From assembly GCA_963753905.1 (NCBI GenBank), contig CAVWDZ010000001.1, forward strand, positions 1,364,001-1,428,000: 64,000 nt of DNA, in the 5' to 3' direction. This document shows positions 44,221-52,974 of this stretch, in pieces. Position 1 is the first letter of the stretch. Each line of letters opens with the position of its first letter. Both the position numbers and the translations under genes were made by a program. The stretch is from Bog-756 sp963753905 (GTDB taxonomy: Bacteria; Actinomycetota; Acidimicrobiia; Acidimicrobiales; RAAP-2). The notes under the pieces are model-generated. The model was not told where the DNA came from. It was given only the letters and a program-made list of their open reading frames with translations, and made no database searches.

Positions 44221-44250
44221 ATCACACTGCCGTAATTACGTCTCTGTGAT
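44221..44250. promoter_or_regulatory. 30-bp symmetric operator candidate between merR-gcv run and DUF2889 gene
   Basis: ATCACA (44221-44226) and TGTGAT (44245-44250) flank the perfect palindrome CGTAATTACG (44231-44240). All three share the same centre of symmetry. It lies 66 nt before the MerR start and 86 nt before the DUF2889 start, so it is placed to act on both. MerR proteins bind such long dyads within stretched promoters. Confidence 0.6.
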
Positions 44251-44335
44251 CCGGGGTCCGACCCACCGTTGCCATTGCGGAACGCGGACCTCGCACCGAT
44301 TTGGAGGCCCGCCCGAGTCGGGTCATGATCGGCAG

Positions 44336-44977
44336 ATGCCTCCAGCGACCCCGGACCGCGCCGCATCGGGGGAGCATGATCCCTCCCCCGAGGGTCAGGA
44401 CGTGCCCCTCCATCACCGCTCGATCGACTTCCGTGCCTTCGACGCGGGCGAGGAACTGCTCGTGATCGGCCACCTCAGGGATTCCCGTCCGTGGGCGGAG
44501 GGTGGGGACTCGGTGACGACCGTGCACGACATGGAGCTCCGCGTCCGGGTGCGGAACACCGACCTGTCCATCACCGACGCGACCGCTGTGATGCACACCT
44601 TCCCCCATGCCGAATGCCCCGCAATCGAGGAGGCCTTCGCCGGACTCGTCGGTCTCGACGTGGCCCGCGGGTTCACCCGGGAGGTGCGGCGCCGCTTCGG
44701 CGGGCCGCTCGGGTGCACCCATCTCGAGCACCTGGCCCGCTCCCTCGGCCCGGTGGTGATCCAGGCGATGACCTCGCGCCGCGCGCGTTCGATGAGCCGG
44801 CACCAAGACCCCGACCTTCCCTCGGGGACCGGGAACCCGTGGGTGCTCGACTCGTGTCATGTCTGGGCAGCCGGAGGGGTCGGCGAACAGAAGCTGGCGG
44901 CCGGATGGCGGCCCGGCACGGGGCCCTACCCCGCGCCCGCCCTCGTCACCTTCCGCCGGCCAGATGGATCCACGTGA
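44336..44977 (+). CDS. DUF2889 family protein
   Basis: 213 residues from ATG 44336. HHRSIDFRAFDAGEELLVIG, HDMELRVRVRNTDLSITDAT and MHTFPHAECPAIEEAFAGLV, then CTHLEHLARSLGPVVIQAM, fit DUF2889, a family of unknown function with conserved histidine and cysteine residues that suggest metal binding. It ends in DSCHVWAAGG. Divergent from merR; its stop overlaps the start of the downstream lipoprotein (GTGA), so the two are coupled. Confidence 0.85.
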   Translation: MPPATPDRAASGEHDPSPEGQDVPLHHRSIDFRAFDAGEELLVIGHLRDSRPWAEGGDSVTTVHDMELRVRVRNTDLSITDATAVMHTFPHAECPAIEEAFAGLVGLDVARGFTREVRRRFGGPLGCTHLEHLARSLGPVVIQAMTSRRARSMSRHQDPDLPSGTGNPWVLDSCHVWAAGGVGEQKLAAGWRPGTGPYPAPALVTFRRPDGST

Positions 44978-45495
44978 TCGGAAGCGTGGCCATCTCCCGG
45001 CTCGCCGCGGTCGGTGCCCTCGCCGTGGTCGCCGCGTCAGCAGTCGGGTGCTCGAACGGCACGTCGATCACGACGCCGTTCGACACCAGCCCCCCCGTCC
45101 TCCAGCGCGGTCCGGAGTACGAGCTCAAGGCGGGGCAGATCGCCGGGCTGGGGACCGTCGTCGTCGACGGCAAGGGGATCACGGTCTACACCTACTCGAC
45201 CGACCGCCGTGGGCAAGCGTCGCGGTGCTATGGCATCTGCGCGATCCAGTGGCCCGCGCTCGTGCTGCCGACCGGGGTCGACCGACCGGTGGCCGGCCCG
45301 GGTGCCAGTTCAGTGCTCGTCGGCACGGCACCGCGCACCGACGGCACCACCCAGATCACCTACGACGGGTGGCCCCTCTACCTCTGGCCGCCCGATCGCG
45401 CCCCCGGCCAGGCCACCGGGCAGGCGCTGACCAATGCGGGAGGCCTCTGGTACGTGCTGCGGCCCGACGGCACGGTCGTCGTCACCCCGGCGTAG
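44974..45495 (+). CDS. lipoprotein with secreted repeats of unknown function (COG4315 type)
   Basis: 173 residues from GTG 44974, overlapping the DUF2889 stop. The leader AAVGALAVVAASAVGC ends in a lipobox Cys. Two copies of the short Lipoprotein_15-type repeat follow: GTVVVDGKGITVYTYSTDRR with CYGICAIQWPAL, and TQITYDGWPLYLWPPD with GGLWYVLRPDG. The family occurs in many actinobacteria as cell-surface lipoproteins without assigned function. Convergent with corA, 9 nt apart. Confidence 0.83.
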   Translation: MIGSVAISRLAAVGALAVVAASAVGCSNGTSITTPFDTSPPVLQRGPEYELKAGQIAGLGTVVVDGKGITVYTYSTDRRGQASRCYGICAIQWPALVLPTGVDRPVAGPGASSVLVGTAPRTDGTTQITYDGWPLYLWPPDRAPGQATGQALTNAGGLWYVLRPDGTVVVTPA

Positions 45496-45504
45496 CGCCC
45501 TGGC

Positions 45505-46497
45505 TCAGTCAGTGGGACCTCCGAGCCAGCCGCGCTTGCGGAACAGGTAGAGCAACCCGATCGCAGAGACCACCTCGAGTCCGATCGCGAAGATGTAGAA
45601 GGGCGCCCGTCCGGTGATGTGGGCGATCAGGAACGAGAAGTTCTGACCGAAGAAGCCGGTCAGGAAACTCAGGGGCAGGAACACCGTGGCGATGATGGTC
45701 AGCTGCTTCATGACCACGTTCAGGCGGTTGGAGACGGTCGAGAGATGGGTGTCCATCACCCCGCTCAGGAGGTCACGGTAGCCGTCCACGAGATCGCTGA
45801 TCCGGATCAGGTGGTCGTAGATGTCCCGCATGTAGCGCTGGCCTTCTTCGGTGACCCCGGGAAGGTCGATCACGCCGGAGGTGACCCCGGCGAACATGTC
45901 CCGCTGGGGTGTGATCACCTTGCGCACCCCGATCAGGGAGCGCTTCATGGTGAAGAGCGTGCCGAGCTGGGCCTCCGTGGGCTTGACGAGGATCGCATCC
46001 TCCAACTCGTCGATCTGGGAGTCGAACTGGTCGAGCATCGGGAAGAAACTGTCGACCAGTCCGTCCACGATGAGGTAGGTGAGCGCGATCTGACGGGACT
46101 CGATCGGCGTGACCCGCTGATGGCTGATCCGCGCGCGTACCTCCTCCATTGCCCGGCAGGCTCCCCGCCGCACGGTGATCACGAAATGCGTACTGAGGAT
46201 GAAGTGGACCTCCTGGATCGAGGCGCCATCTCCGGACGCCCCGTGGACCACCATGTAGGTCACGGTGTCGTAGTCCTCGATCTTGGGCCGTTGGCCGAAG
46301 GTCTGGACGTCGTCGACCACGAGCTGGTGGACGCCGACATCGTTCAACAGGAGATCATGGGTCTCGTCGTCGACACCGTCGAGATCCAACCAGAAGAATC
46401 CTGTGCCGGACAGGCACTCACGCACAGCCGCCACAGTTGCGTCGGTTGCCGTGCCGTCGACCATGAGGATGCCGTGCATCTCGCGAGTCTGCCCCAT
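45505..46497 (-). CDS. CorA-family divalent cation transporter with altered GMN motif
   Basis: 330 residues from ATG 46497 (ATG 46479 possible). A cytoplasmic funnel domain with long helices (LTYLIVDGLVDSFFPMLDQF, SQIDELEDAILVKPTEAQLG) is followed by two membrane helices at the C-terminus: IIATVFLPLSFLTGFF and FYIFAIGLEVVSAIGLLYLF. The loop between them reads FGQNF instead of the canonical YGMNF that selects hydrated Mg2+. Probably a pentameric cation channel in the plasma membrane; the exact ion is uncertain. Confidence 0.88.
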   Translation of the reverse strand: MGQTREMHGILMVDGTATDATVAAVRECLSGTGFFWLDLDGVDDETHDLLLNDVGVHQLVVDDVQTFGQRPKIEDYDTVTYMVVHGASGDGASIQEVHFILSTHFVITVRRGACRAMEEVRARISHQRVTPIESRQIALTYLIVDGLVDSFFPMLDQFDSQIDELEDAILVKPTEAQLGTLFTMKRSLIGVRKVITPQRDMFAGVTSGVIDLPGVTEEGQRYMRDIYDHLIRISDLVDGYRDLLSGVMDTHLSTVSNRLNVVMKQLTIIATVFLPLSFLTGFFGQNFSFLIAHITGRAPFYIFAIGLEVVSAIGLLYLFRKRGWLGGPTD

Positions 46498-46523
46498 GGT
46501 CCGCCGTGACCGGTGGAGGACGG

Positions 46524-47042
46524 TCACTCGACCAGGCGGAGCAACTCCCGGTACCGACGGCCGTTCTCCACATACTCGGCAGCCGAGAACCTGATCAGGG
46601 ACACCTGTGACCCCCCCGGCCGGATCCTGGCCGGCACCCCGACGGCCAGCGCGCCGGAGGGTACTTCCATCCGGTTCGGCACCACTGCATTCGCTCCGAC
46701 CGTGGCCCCTGTCCGGATCACCGCGTGGTGGAGGACCACCGACCCCGACCCCACCAGCGTCTCGTCCTCGATCAGGCATCCCTCGAGATGGGCGAGGTGG
46801 CCGATCACACACCCCTCCCCGACCACCGTGGGGAAACCCGGTCCGGCGTGGAGCACCGTACCGTCCTGGATCGACGATCGTGCCCCCACGCCGATGGTGC
46901 CGAAGTCGCCACGGAGGACGGCACCGGGCCACACGGTGGCCTCCGGACCGAGCGTGACGTCGCCGATGACCACCGCCTCGGGATGGACGTAGGCCGTCGG
47001 GTGGATGACGGGGATCTGGTCGCCGAGCCGGTAGATGGGCAT
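46524..47042 (-). CDS. gamma-carbonic-anhydrase-like hexapeptide-repeat protein
   Basis: 172 residues from ATG 47042. Left-handed beta-helix repeats (VVIGDVTLGPEATVWPGAVL, then RGDFGTIGVGARSSIQDGTV). Metal ligands: His65 in VLHAGPG, His82 and His85 in GHLAHLEGC. In classical gamma-CA the third His falls two residues later (LHGC), where Glu stands here; this GHxxHLEGC form is common in the family, and carbonic anhydrase activity is not assured. It lies 26 nt upstream of corA on the same strand. Confidence 0.87.
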   Translation of the reverse strand: MPIYRLGDQIPVIHPTAYVHPEAVVIGDVTLGPEATVWPGAVLRGDFGTIGVGARSSIQDGTVLHAGPGFPTVVGEGCVIGHLAHLEGCLIEDETLVGSGSVVLHHAVIRTGATVGANAVVPNRMEVPSGALAVGVPARIRPGGSQVSLIRFSAAEYVENGRRYRELLRLVE

Positions 47043-47176
47043 CGCCGGATCGTAGATCCCCGGTCGCGACGGGCCGCAGTGACTCCCTTCCGATCGGCGC
47101 GCACCGATCGCAGCCGATGGGAAGGCGGCCGGTAGGATGTGCAGGCTCCGCAAGGCGCACCCGACCAGGAGAGACC

Positions 47177-48370
47177 ATGAGCGACGCCGCCGATCTCGGC
47201 CACCCGGTGTTCGATGCCGACAACCACTACTACGAGGCCGTCGACGCATTCACCCGGCACCTCGATCCGGCCCTCGGGCCCCGTGTGGTGCAATGGTGCG
47301 AGATCGACGGGCGCCGGTACCACGTGCTCGGGGGACGGGTCAGCCGGGCCGTGACCAACCCGACCTTCGACCCGATCGCCCTGCCCGGAGCGATGTACGA
47401 CTACTTCCGCGGGAATGCGGAAGGGCGGAGCCCCCTCGAGATGCTCTCCGGCCGCGAGCCCATCCGCGCCGCTTATCGCGAGCCGTCCGCCCGTGAGGCC
47501 ACCCTGGACGCGCTGGGTCTGGCCGGATGCCTGCTGTTCCCGACTCTCGGGATGATCTACGAGGCACCGCTCGCCGACGACCCCGGAGCGGTCTGCCACC
47601 TCTTCCGGGCATTCAACCGTTGGCTCGTCGAGGACTGGACCTGCAACTACCACGACCGGATCTTCGCTGCCCCGTACCTGACCCTGGCCGATCCCGCCTG
47701 GGCGGTCGAGGAGCTGACCTGGGCCCTCGATCAGGGTGCCCGGATCGTGGTCATGCGACCGGCCGCCCCCAACACGACACTCGGGCGCCGCTCCCCCTTC
47801 GACACCATGTTCGATGGCTTCTGGCGGCTCGCCGACGACGCCGGAATCACCGTGGTGGTCCACGCTGCGGACAGCGGAGTCTCTTCCAACGGCTATGCCG
47901 AAGACGGGTTCGCCGCGACGTTCACCGGTGGGTGGAAGCCCTCGATCAAGTCGTTTGCCATCGAGCAGGCCATCCGCGACTACCTGTTGTCGCTCATCTT
48001 CGAGAACCACCTCGACCGATTCCGCAACCTGCGGATCGCCTCGGTCGAAAACGGTGCGCAGTTCCTCCCGGACCTACTGGCCAAACTGCGCTCGACCGCC
48101 GACAAGATGCCCGGGTACTGGAAGAACGACCCGGTCGACACGTTACGTCGTCACGTCTGGATCAACCCGTTCTGGGAAGACGACGTCACTGTCGTGGCCG
48201 AGTGCATGGGGACCGACCGTGTCATCTTCGGCTCCGACTGGCCCCACGTCGAAGGGCTTCCCGAGCCGCTCGACTACGTGCGCGAGCTCAAGGGATTCGA
48301 CACGGACGAAACCCGGCGGATCCTCTTCGACAACGTCCAGGAGCTGCTCGCTCTCCGTCCGACCGGCTGA
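47177..48370 (+). CDS. amidohydrolase family protein (ACMSD-like)
   Basis: 397 residues from ATG 47177, after AGGAGAG. TIM-barrel metal hydrolase of the Amidohydro_2 group: VFDADNHYYEAVDAFTRHLD at the start of the barrel (Asp-x-His replaced by DADNH), GITVVVHAADSG with the metal His, and a C-terminal FGSDWPHVEGLPEP with the catalytic Asp. Such proteins are decarboxylases or hydrolases in aromatic or terpenoid breakdown. Divergent from the carbonic-anhydrase-like gene. Confidence 0.88.
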   Translation: MSDAADLGHPVFDADNHYYEAVDAFTRHLDPALGPRVVQWCEIDGRRYHVLGGRVSRAVTNPTFDPIALPGAMYDYFRGNAEGRSPLEMLSGREPIRAAYREPSAREATLDALGLAGCLLFPTLGMIYEAPLADDPGAVCHLFRAFNRWLVEDWTCNYHDRIFAAPYLTLADPAWAVEELTWALDQGARIVVMRPAAPNTTLGRRSPFDTMFDGFWRLADDAGITVVVHAADSGVSSNGYAEDGFAATFTGGWKPSIKSFAIEQAIRDYLLSLIFENHLDRFRNLRIASVENGAQFLPDLLAKLRSTADKMPGYWKNDPVDTLRRHVWINPFWEDDVTVVAECMGTDRVIFGSDWPHVEGLPEPLDYVRELKGFDTDETRRILFDNVQELLALRPTG

Positions 48371-48382
48371 CCCCCCGGTCGG
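48359..48382. terminator. hairpin over amidohydrolase stop codon
   Basis: CCGACCGG (48359-48366) and CCGGTCGG (48375-48382) form an 8-bp stem with an 8-nt loop that contains the TGA. It lies between convergent genes and is followed by no T-run. Confidence 0.45.
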
Positions 48383-48394
48383 TGCGTGAGCACC

Positions 48395-48571
48395 TCAATG
48401 ACCCCGACCCCGGCCCCGAGAGCGCCGGGCTCCTTTCCCGTGGTGAGTCGTCCCGTGGTGAGTAGCCGCATGCTCGGACTGCGCCCGATACCGGGTCTGG
48501 CGGCTGCGCCCGACGAATCCTCCCACGACGATGACCACGAGCCCGATGGCGATGAGGATCCAGATCAGCAT
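48395..48571 (-). CDS. small single-pass membrane protein
   Basis: 58 residues from ATG 48571, 7 nt after AAAGGA. One N-terminal membrane helix (MLIWILIAIGLVVIVVGGFV) and a basic, His/Arg/Gly-rich tail (QTRYRAQSEHAATHHGTTHH). Similar tiny membrane proteins are common and usually unannotated. Convergent with the amidohydrolase gene. Confidence 0.5.
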   Translation of the reverse strand: MLIWILIAIGLVVIVVGGFVGRSRQTRYRAQSEHAATHHGTTHHGKGARRSRGRGRGH

Positions 48572-48913
48572 GCGCGTCCTTTCCGGGGAACCGACGTCCC
48601 ACGACATTCTGCTTGCAACAGTCTGTCCCGGATCGACTGCGTAGGGGAGACCCGCTGTCGGCCGCGACGGGCAGTGCGACGCCGGGTTGCTCCCAGCCAC
48701 CGCCGCCCGACCATCTCCGGATACCGCCGGCCGACCAGGCGTGGAGAGCCGTCCGGCAGGCCCTCCGGTGCCGCTTGGTCCCCGGCATTGGTTACGATCC
48801 ACCCTTCGGGATGGACCCGTGTCGATCGCGGGATTCCTCGCGGTCGAGGCATGTGTGTGCGTAGAGCCCACCCAAACAGTATTCCGACCGTCTAGGCACA
48901 GGAGGGCAGGGGG
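48572..48913. other. intergenic region upstream of acyltransferase gene
   Basis: 342 nt, divergent spacer. No credible gene on either strand. The acyltransferase ribosome site is AGGAGGGCAGGGGG at about 48900-48913. Confidence 0.35.
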
Positions 48914-51001
48914 ATGACGGTTTCAGAGGCGCCAGCGCTGGACGAGCGCTATCTCGCCTCGGGTGACGAGTCGGGCACGGCGCCCTCGGACCGTCGCTTC
49001 CGCCCGGACGTCGAAGGCCTTCGCGCGGTGGCCGTCCTCCTGGTCGTCTTCTACCACGCCGGCCTCTCCTGGCTCAGCGGTGGCTACGTCGGAGTGGACG
49101 TCTTCTTCGTCATCTCCGGGTTCGTGATCACCGGAGTGCTCCTGCGTGAGCGGCAGTCCACGGGAAAGCTCTCGATCCTCGGTTTCTACGGGCGCCGGGC
49201 CCGCCGGATCATCCCGGCGGCCACCCTGGTGATCATCGCCGCCACGCTGGCATCCTTCGGCTTGCTCGGGGTGATCTACGGGGACCAGACCGCGTCGGAT
49301 GCCCGGTGGGCCTCGGTGTTCCTGGCCAACTTCCATTTCTCAGCCGTCGGGGCCAACTACCTGACCGCCTCCCAACCTCCTTCGACACTCCAGAACTTCT
49401 GGTCACTTGCGGTCGAGGAACAGTTCTACCTGGTCTACCCTGCGATCTTCCTGCTGATCGCCTCGCTCCGCACGAGGCTCACGCTCGCCACCCGTCTCGC
49501 CATGACCCTCGGCGGAGTGATCCTGATCTCCTTCCTCCTCTCGGTCGCCCAGACCGCGATCGACCCCAACACCGCCTATTTTTCGCCGTTCACCCGTGCG
49601 TGGGAGCTCGCCCTCGGTGCGCTGGTGGCCGTCAGCACCGAGTGGCTGCTCCGCATTCCCCGGCGCTTCGGCTCGATGATGACCTGGGCCGGCCTCGCCG
49701 CGATCGTCGTGTCGGCTCTCGCATTCACCGCCAACACCCCGTACCCGGGGTCTGCCGTCGCACTGCCTGTGGTGGGCGCCGCCCTGATCATCGCCGGGGG
49801 GATGACCGCTCCGACCCGAGGGGCAGAGTCCCTCCTGCGACTCCCCCCGTTCCAGTGGATGGGCAAACTGTCCTACTCGGTGTACCTCTGGCATTGGCCG
49901 ATCCTGGTCATTGCTGCCTACTACGCCGGAAAGTCCAGCCTCCCCTTCACCCAGAACATCAAATGGATCCTGGTCGCCCTGGTCGCCTCGATCGGCACCT
50001 ACTTCATCCTCGAGAATCCGGTACGCCACGCCAAGGTGCTGACCAGAAGGCGCTGGCCACCCATCCTGCTCGGGGTGATCCTGATCGGCGCCTCGCTGGG
50101 TGTGGCCACCCTCGAGCTTCGGGCACACACCAGCAACAATTCGAACTACACCCCGACCCCCGGGAAGACCTTCGCCCAGCTGGTGGCTGCAGCTCCGTCC
50201 ATCAGTGCCGTGCCCACCGATCTCGAACCGTCGCTCGGACGCGCCCCGCACAACTGGGGCACGCCCAATTCGGGCTGCTGGCCCACCTACGCCGAGGACT
50301 CCCTCCCGGCGTGCGTCTTCGGGGACCCGAGCGGCACCAAGACGATGGCCCTCTACGGTGATTCCCATATCGGGATGTGGTTCGCCGCATTGAACCAGAT
50401 CGCCAAACGTGTCCATTGGAAGCTGGTCTTCGTGGGCAAGGGGAGTTGTCCGGCCGGGTTGCTCACCGTCAGGAACCCGATGGGTTGGGGAAGTCCAACC
50501 GGTCCCTTCGTCGAGTGCAACGAGTTCCATCAATTCGCCATCAACCGGATCAACCAACTCCAACCCAACCTGCTCATCGTGAGCCAGGAGCATCAGTCGA
50601 GCACCAAGGGCCACCTGTTCACAGATAGCCAGTGGCGTAAGGGCCTCGAAGACACCTTCGACAAGTTGACCATCCCCAAAGCGAATATCGTGGTCATCGG
50701 CAACGTCCCCCACCTCCCGGTGTCGGGCCCGGTTTGCCTCTCCCAGCACCTGATCGACGTCCAGCAGTGCTCGGCTCGACCCGACGAGCTCACTTCGAGT
50801 TACGACACCGCCGACAAGGAAGCCGTGACGTCGGTCGGGGGTAGATACATCGACACGACGCCGTGGTTCTGTTCAACCACCTGCACTGCTGTCATCGGGA
50901 AGTACGAGGTGTACATCAACCAGGGCCATGTGACCAAGGTGTATTCATACTTCCTCGAGCACGCCATGGAACAGGCGCTGGGCCTCGCAGGGCAGCACTG
51001 A
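48914..51001 (+). CDS. OafA/YrhL-type acyltransferase with C-terminal SGNH domain
   Basis: 695 residues. The acyltransferase-3 membrane domain spans about 30-400 with RFRPDVEGLRAVAVLLVVFY-HAG, GGYVGVDVFFVISGFVITG, GFYGRRARRIIPAATLV and FWSLAVEEQFYLVYP. A periplasmic/extracellular SGNH-like hydrolase domain follows (about 430-695): MALYGDSHIGMW carries the GDS serine, and NQGHVTKVYS near the end lies where the usual DxxH is expected. It transfers acyl groups, often acetyl, onto cell-surface glycans; the SGNH part completes transfer outside. Likely an envelope-modifying enzyme. Confidence 0.92.
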   Translation: MTVSEAPALDERYLASGDESGTAPSDRRFRPDVEGLRAVAVLLVVFYHAGLSWLSGGYVGVDVFFVISGFVITGVLLRERQSTGKLSILGFYGRRARRIIPAATLVIIAATLASFGLLGVIYGDQTASDARWASVFLANFHFSAVGANYLTASQPPSTLQNFWSLAVEEQFYLVYPAIFLLIASLRTRLTLATRLAMTLGGVILISFLLSVAQTAIDPNTAYFSPFTRAWELALGALVAVSTEWLLRIPRRFGSMMTWAGLAAIVVSALAFTANTPYPGSAVALPVVGAALIIAGGMTAPTRGAESLLRLPPFQWMGKLSYSVYLWHWPILVIAAYYAGKSSLPFTQNIKWILVALVASIGTYFILENPVRHAKVLTRRRWPPILLGVILIGASLGVATLELRAHTSNNSNYTPTPGKTFAQLVAAAPSISAVPTDLEPSLGRAPHNWGTPNSGCWPTYAEDSLPACVFGDPSGTKTMALYGDSHIGMWFAALNQIAKRVHWKLVFVGKGSCPAGLLTVRNPMGWGSPTGPFVECNEFHQFAINRINQLQPNLLIVSQEHQSSTKGHLFTDSQWRKGLEDTFDKLTIPKANIVVIGNVPHLPVSGPVCLSQHLIDVQQCSARPDELTSSYDTADKEAVTSVGGRYIDTTPWFCSTTCTAVIGKYEVYINQGHVTKVYSYFLEHAMEQALGLAGQH

Positions 51002-51840
51002 GCCGAGGCCGCAACGCCGGCATGGGTCTCGACAGGCATCGTCGCCGATGTCACGCACTGTTCTCCGAAGATTTGGCTTCCTGTGATCTCCCGGTAATGG
51101 TCGCCTTGCTAGACCGGTGACGGTCCCCGCGAGCCGGGCGCAACCTTCTCTCGGGGCCAGGGGTCGGCACGACGGCGTGCCGGTGGTTCGAGCAGGCACG
51201 GACCACCGGCAGGCCGTAGCCGCCCACCCGGGCATCGCACGGGCACGGTCCGTCGATACGCTCCATTGTGACGGTGGCCAGCCCGGCAGGCGGACGCCGG
51301 ATAGCGACTGAGAGCGACGTTCTCCAGAGCCGTGCCACCAGGCCATCGTGACCGGGCTGGGCTCTCTGTTCACCGAGCCGTAACCGAGAGGTCGCATGCG
51401 GTTCACACCGGAGGCGTACAACTGAAGCAACCCGACGCGCACTCCCCCCGGTGCGTCAGTCGGCGGGCCGTCGGTTGAGCCGCACCCCGTCCTTTCCGGC
51501 AAGCAGGTGGGACGGGGCGGCTCCCGGCTGTCTGACGAAAGGGGCCAGACCCGGAGCAAGGTGGCGGAACGATGCTCGACGGGTCTGGCCTTGGCGGCGG
51601 ACGATAGGCAGCGCAACCAGGGTTGCCGCAAATCCACCGACCGGATTGCCGCTTGGTGACGCCGGGGGCCTCATCCTGGCCGAGTAGCGCTCCGTTGGCG
51701 CCAATACACGACCACGGGCTGGGGCTCGACCTGGCCGGATCAGAGGTCGGCACCCGAAGGCGGGCGCTGTTGACCGGGCCTAGCCGGGTGGCTACTTTGG
51801 CCGTGGCCGACCGACCGGTCGCTCCGTAGATGGGGGTTCC
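51002..51840. other. 839-nt gene-poor structured region
   Basis: No protein with recognisable features on either strand. Two structural elements are visible: a group II domain V-like hairpin at 51375-51404 (GAGCCG paired with CGGTTC, GAGA loop) and a long hairpin at 51543-51590. Long minus-strand frames here have no family resemblance. It could be a degraded intron or a non-coding RNA region. Confidence 0.4.
51543..51590. repeat. 48-nt hairpin with 16-bp stem
   Basis: GGCCAGACCCG (51543-51553) pairs with CGGGTCTGGCC (51580-51590), continued inward by GAGCA (51554-51558) with TGCTC (51573-51577) after a 2-nt bulge. The loop is 14 nt. No U-tract follows on either side. Confidence 0.6.
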
Positions 51841-51843
51841 GTG

Positions 51844-52974
51844 ATGACAGATATCGACGACGGCGTGAAGGAGACGTTGTCCAACGTTCGGAAGGTTGGT
51901 GCTGACTACGAGGAGCACCAGCAAGTCGTCGGACTCGACATCCCGGTCGATCTGGTGCACTTCAAGAAGTTCCCAGTGGTCGATCCCCCGGGGAAATACA
52001 AGAAAGAGGGCCACGACACGCGGTCCGATATCAGTCCGGCCGACAGCCTCGAACTACCGGACTACAGCGGTCCCTTCAACCGGAATCTGAGGTTCTCCGA
52101 TTTCTCCAATGAGGCGCTCATCAACATGCTGGAGATGAGTGACGAGTACTACACGGTGTGCATCGCCGGCTGGGCGGACTCGGTCGCGGAGCGGTACGGA
52201 CGCGACGACATGCAACACATCCAATCGGAGGCTTGGAAGGACACGATCCTTCCGCAATTGCGGGGGATGATCGCCGAGTGGATGGAACTCACTGACGAGG
52301 AAACCGAAGCGCTCATCACCGAGACGCAGGAGGCGGTGGCGGCCCAGGTGGCGGCCGGCAGCGTCGTCCTCGTCAACCCGTACAAGCCCGGGCCGGAATG
52401 GGTGAAGTACTCCAAGGAGCGCCTGGTCAAGCTCGCACTGGGGAGCCATGAATACCTCTTGGCAGTCATCGAGTCGTGGGCCCTCGCGATCGTCATGCGG
52501 GACGGTCTCGACGAGATGTTCGACTTCCAGTGGGCTCTGTGGAGTGAGACGTTGCTGCCTGCGGCCAAAGATCTCAAGGCGCGCTGGATGAGCATTTCCG
52601 GTGACACGGTCGAGGCGTTCATGAAGGACATTCAGGTGGACGCGACCTCGTTCCCGGGCAAAGCCTTCGAGTTGACATTCGAGATGCCTGAGGACGAAGT
52701 CGGAATCTTCACCTTCAACAAATGCATTTCGGTCGACCAATGGGAGGCGATGGGTCGCCCGGACATTGCGGAGAAGGCTTCTCATATCACCTGTCCCGCT
52801 GCGATTATCGAGACGGCGAAGATGTACAACCCGAATATGAAGGTCGAGATCCTGGCGATTCCCCCGCGTGTGAGCAAGGACGACGTCTGTTGCAAATGGC
52901 GGCTGTCCATTCGGGACGAATCAGATCCCGACTACGTGCGCACCGAAGAGGGCAGCGGAGAGACGAGCGTCTAG
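51844..52974 (+). CDS. DUF6125/aminothiazoline-carboxylate-hydrolase-like protein with internal duplication
   Basis: 376 residues from ATG 51844 (GTG 51841 possible). Two related helical units are visible: FSDFSNEALINMLEMSDEYY with GWADSVAERYGRDDMQ (about 84-160) and VKYSKERLVKLALGSHEYLL with SWALAIVMRDGLDEM (about 195-270). The C-terminal 100 residues (FNKCISVDQWEAMGRPDIAE, CPAAIIETAKMYNPNMKVEI, CCKWRLSIRD) resemble the L-2-amino-thiazoline-4-carboxylate hydrolase-like fold with conserved cysteines. Function unknown. Its TAG stop lies inside the target duplication of the IS1380 element. Confidence 0.72.
   Translation: MTDIDDGVKETLSNVRKVGADYEEHQQVVGLDIPVDLVHFKKFPVVDPPGKYKKEGHDTRSDISPADSLELPDYSGPFNRNLRFSDFSNEALINMLEMSDEYYTVCIAGWADSVAERYGRDDMQHIQSEAWKDTILPQLRGMIAEWMELTDEETEALITETQEAVAAQVAAGSVVLVNPYKPGPEWVKYSKERLVKLALGSHEYLLAVIESWALAIVMRDGLDEMFDFQWALWSETLLPAAKDLKARWMSISGDTVEAFMKDIQVDATSFPGKAFELTFEMPEDEVGIFTFNKCISVDQWEAMGRPDIAEKASHITCPAAIIETAKMYNPNMKVEILAIPPRVSKDDVCCKWRLSIRDESDPDYVRTEEGSGETSV

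Noticed and set aside
51403..52014. 203-codon minus-strand open frame in the 51-52 kb region
   Set aside because: It runs antisense into the start of the DUF6125-like gene, has no recognisable domain and no good ribosome site.
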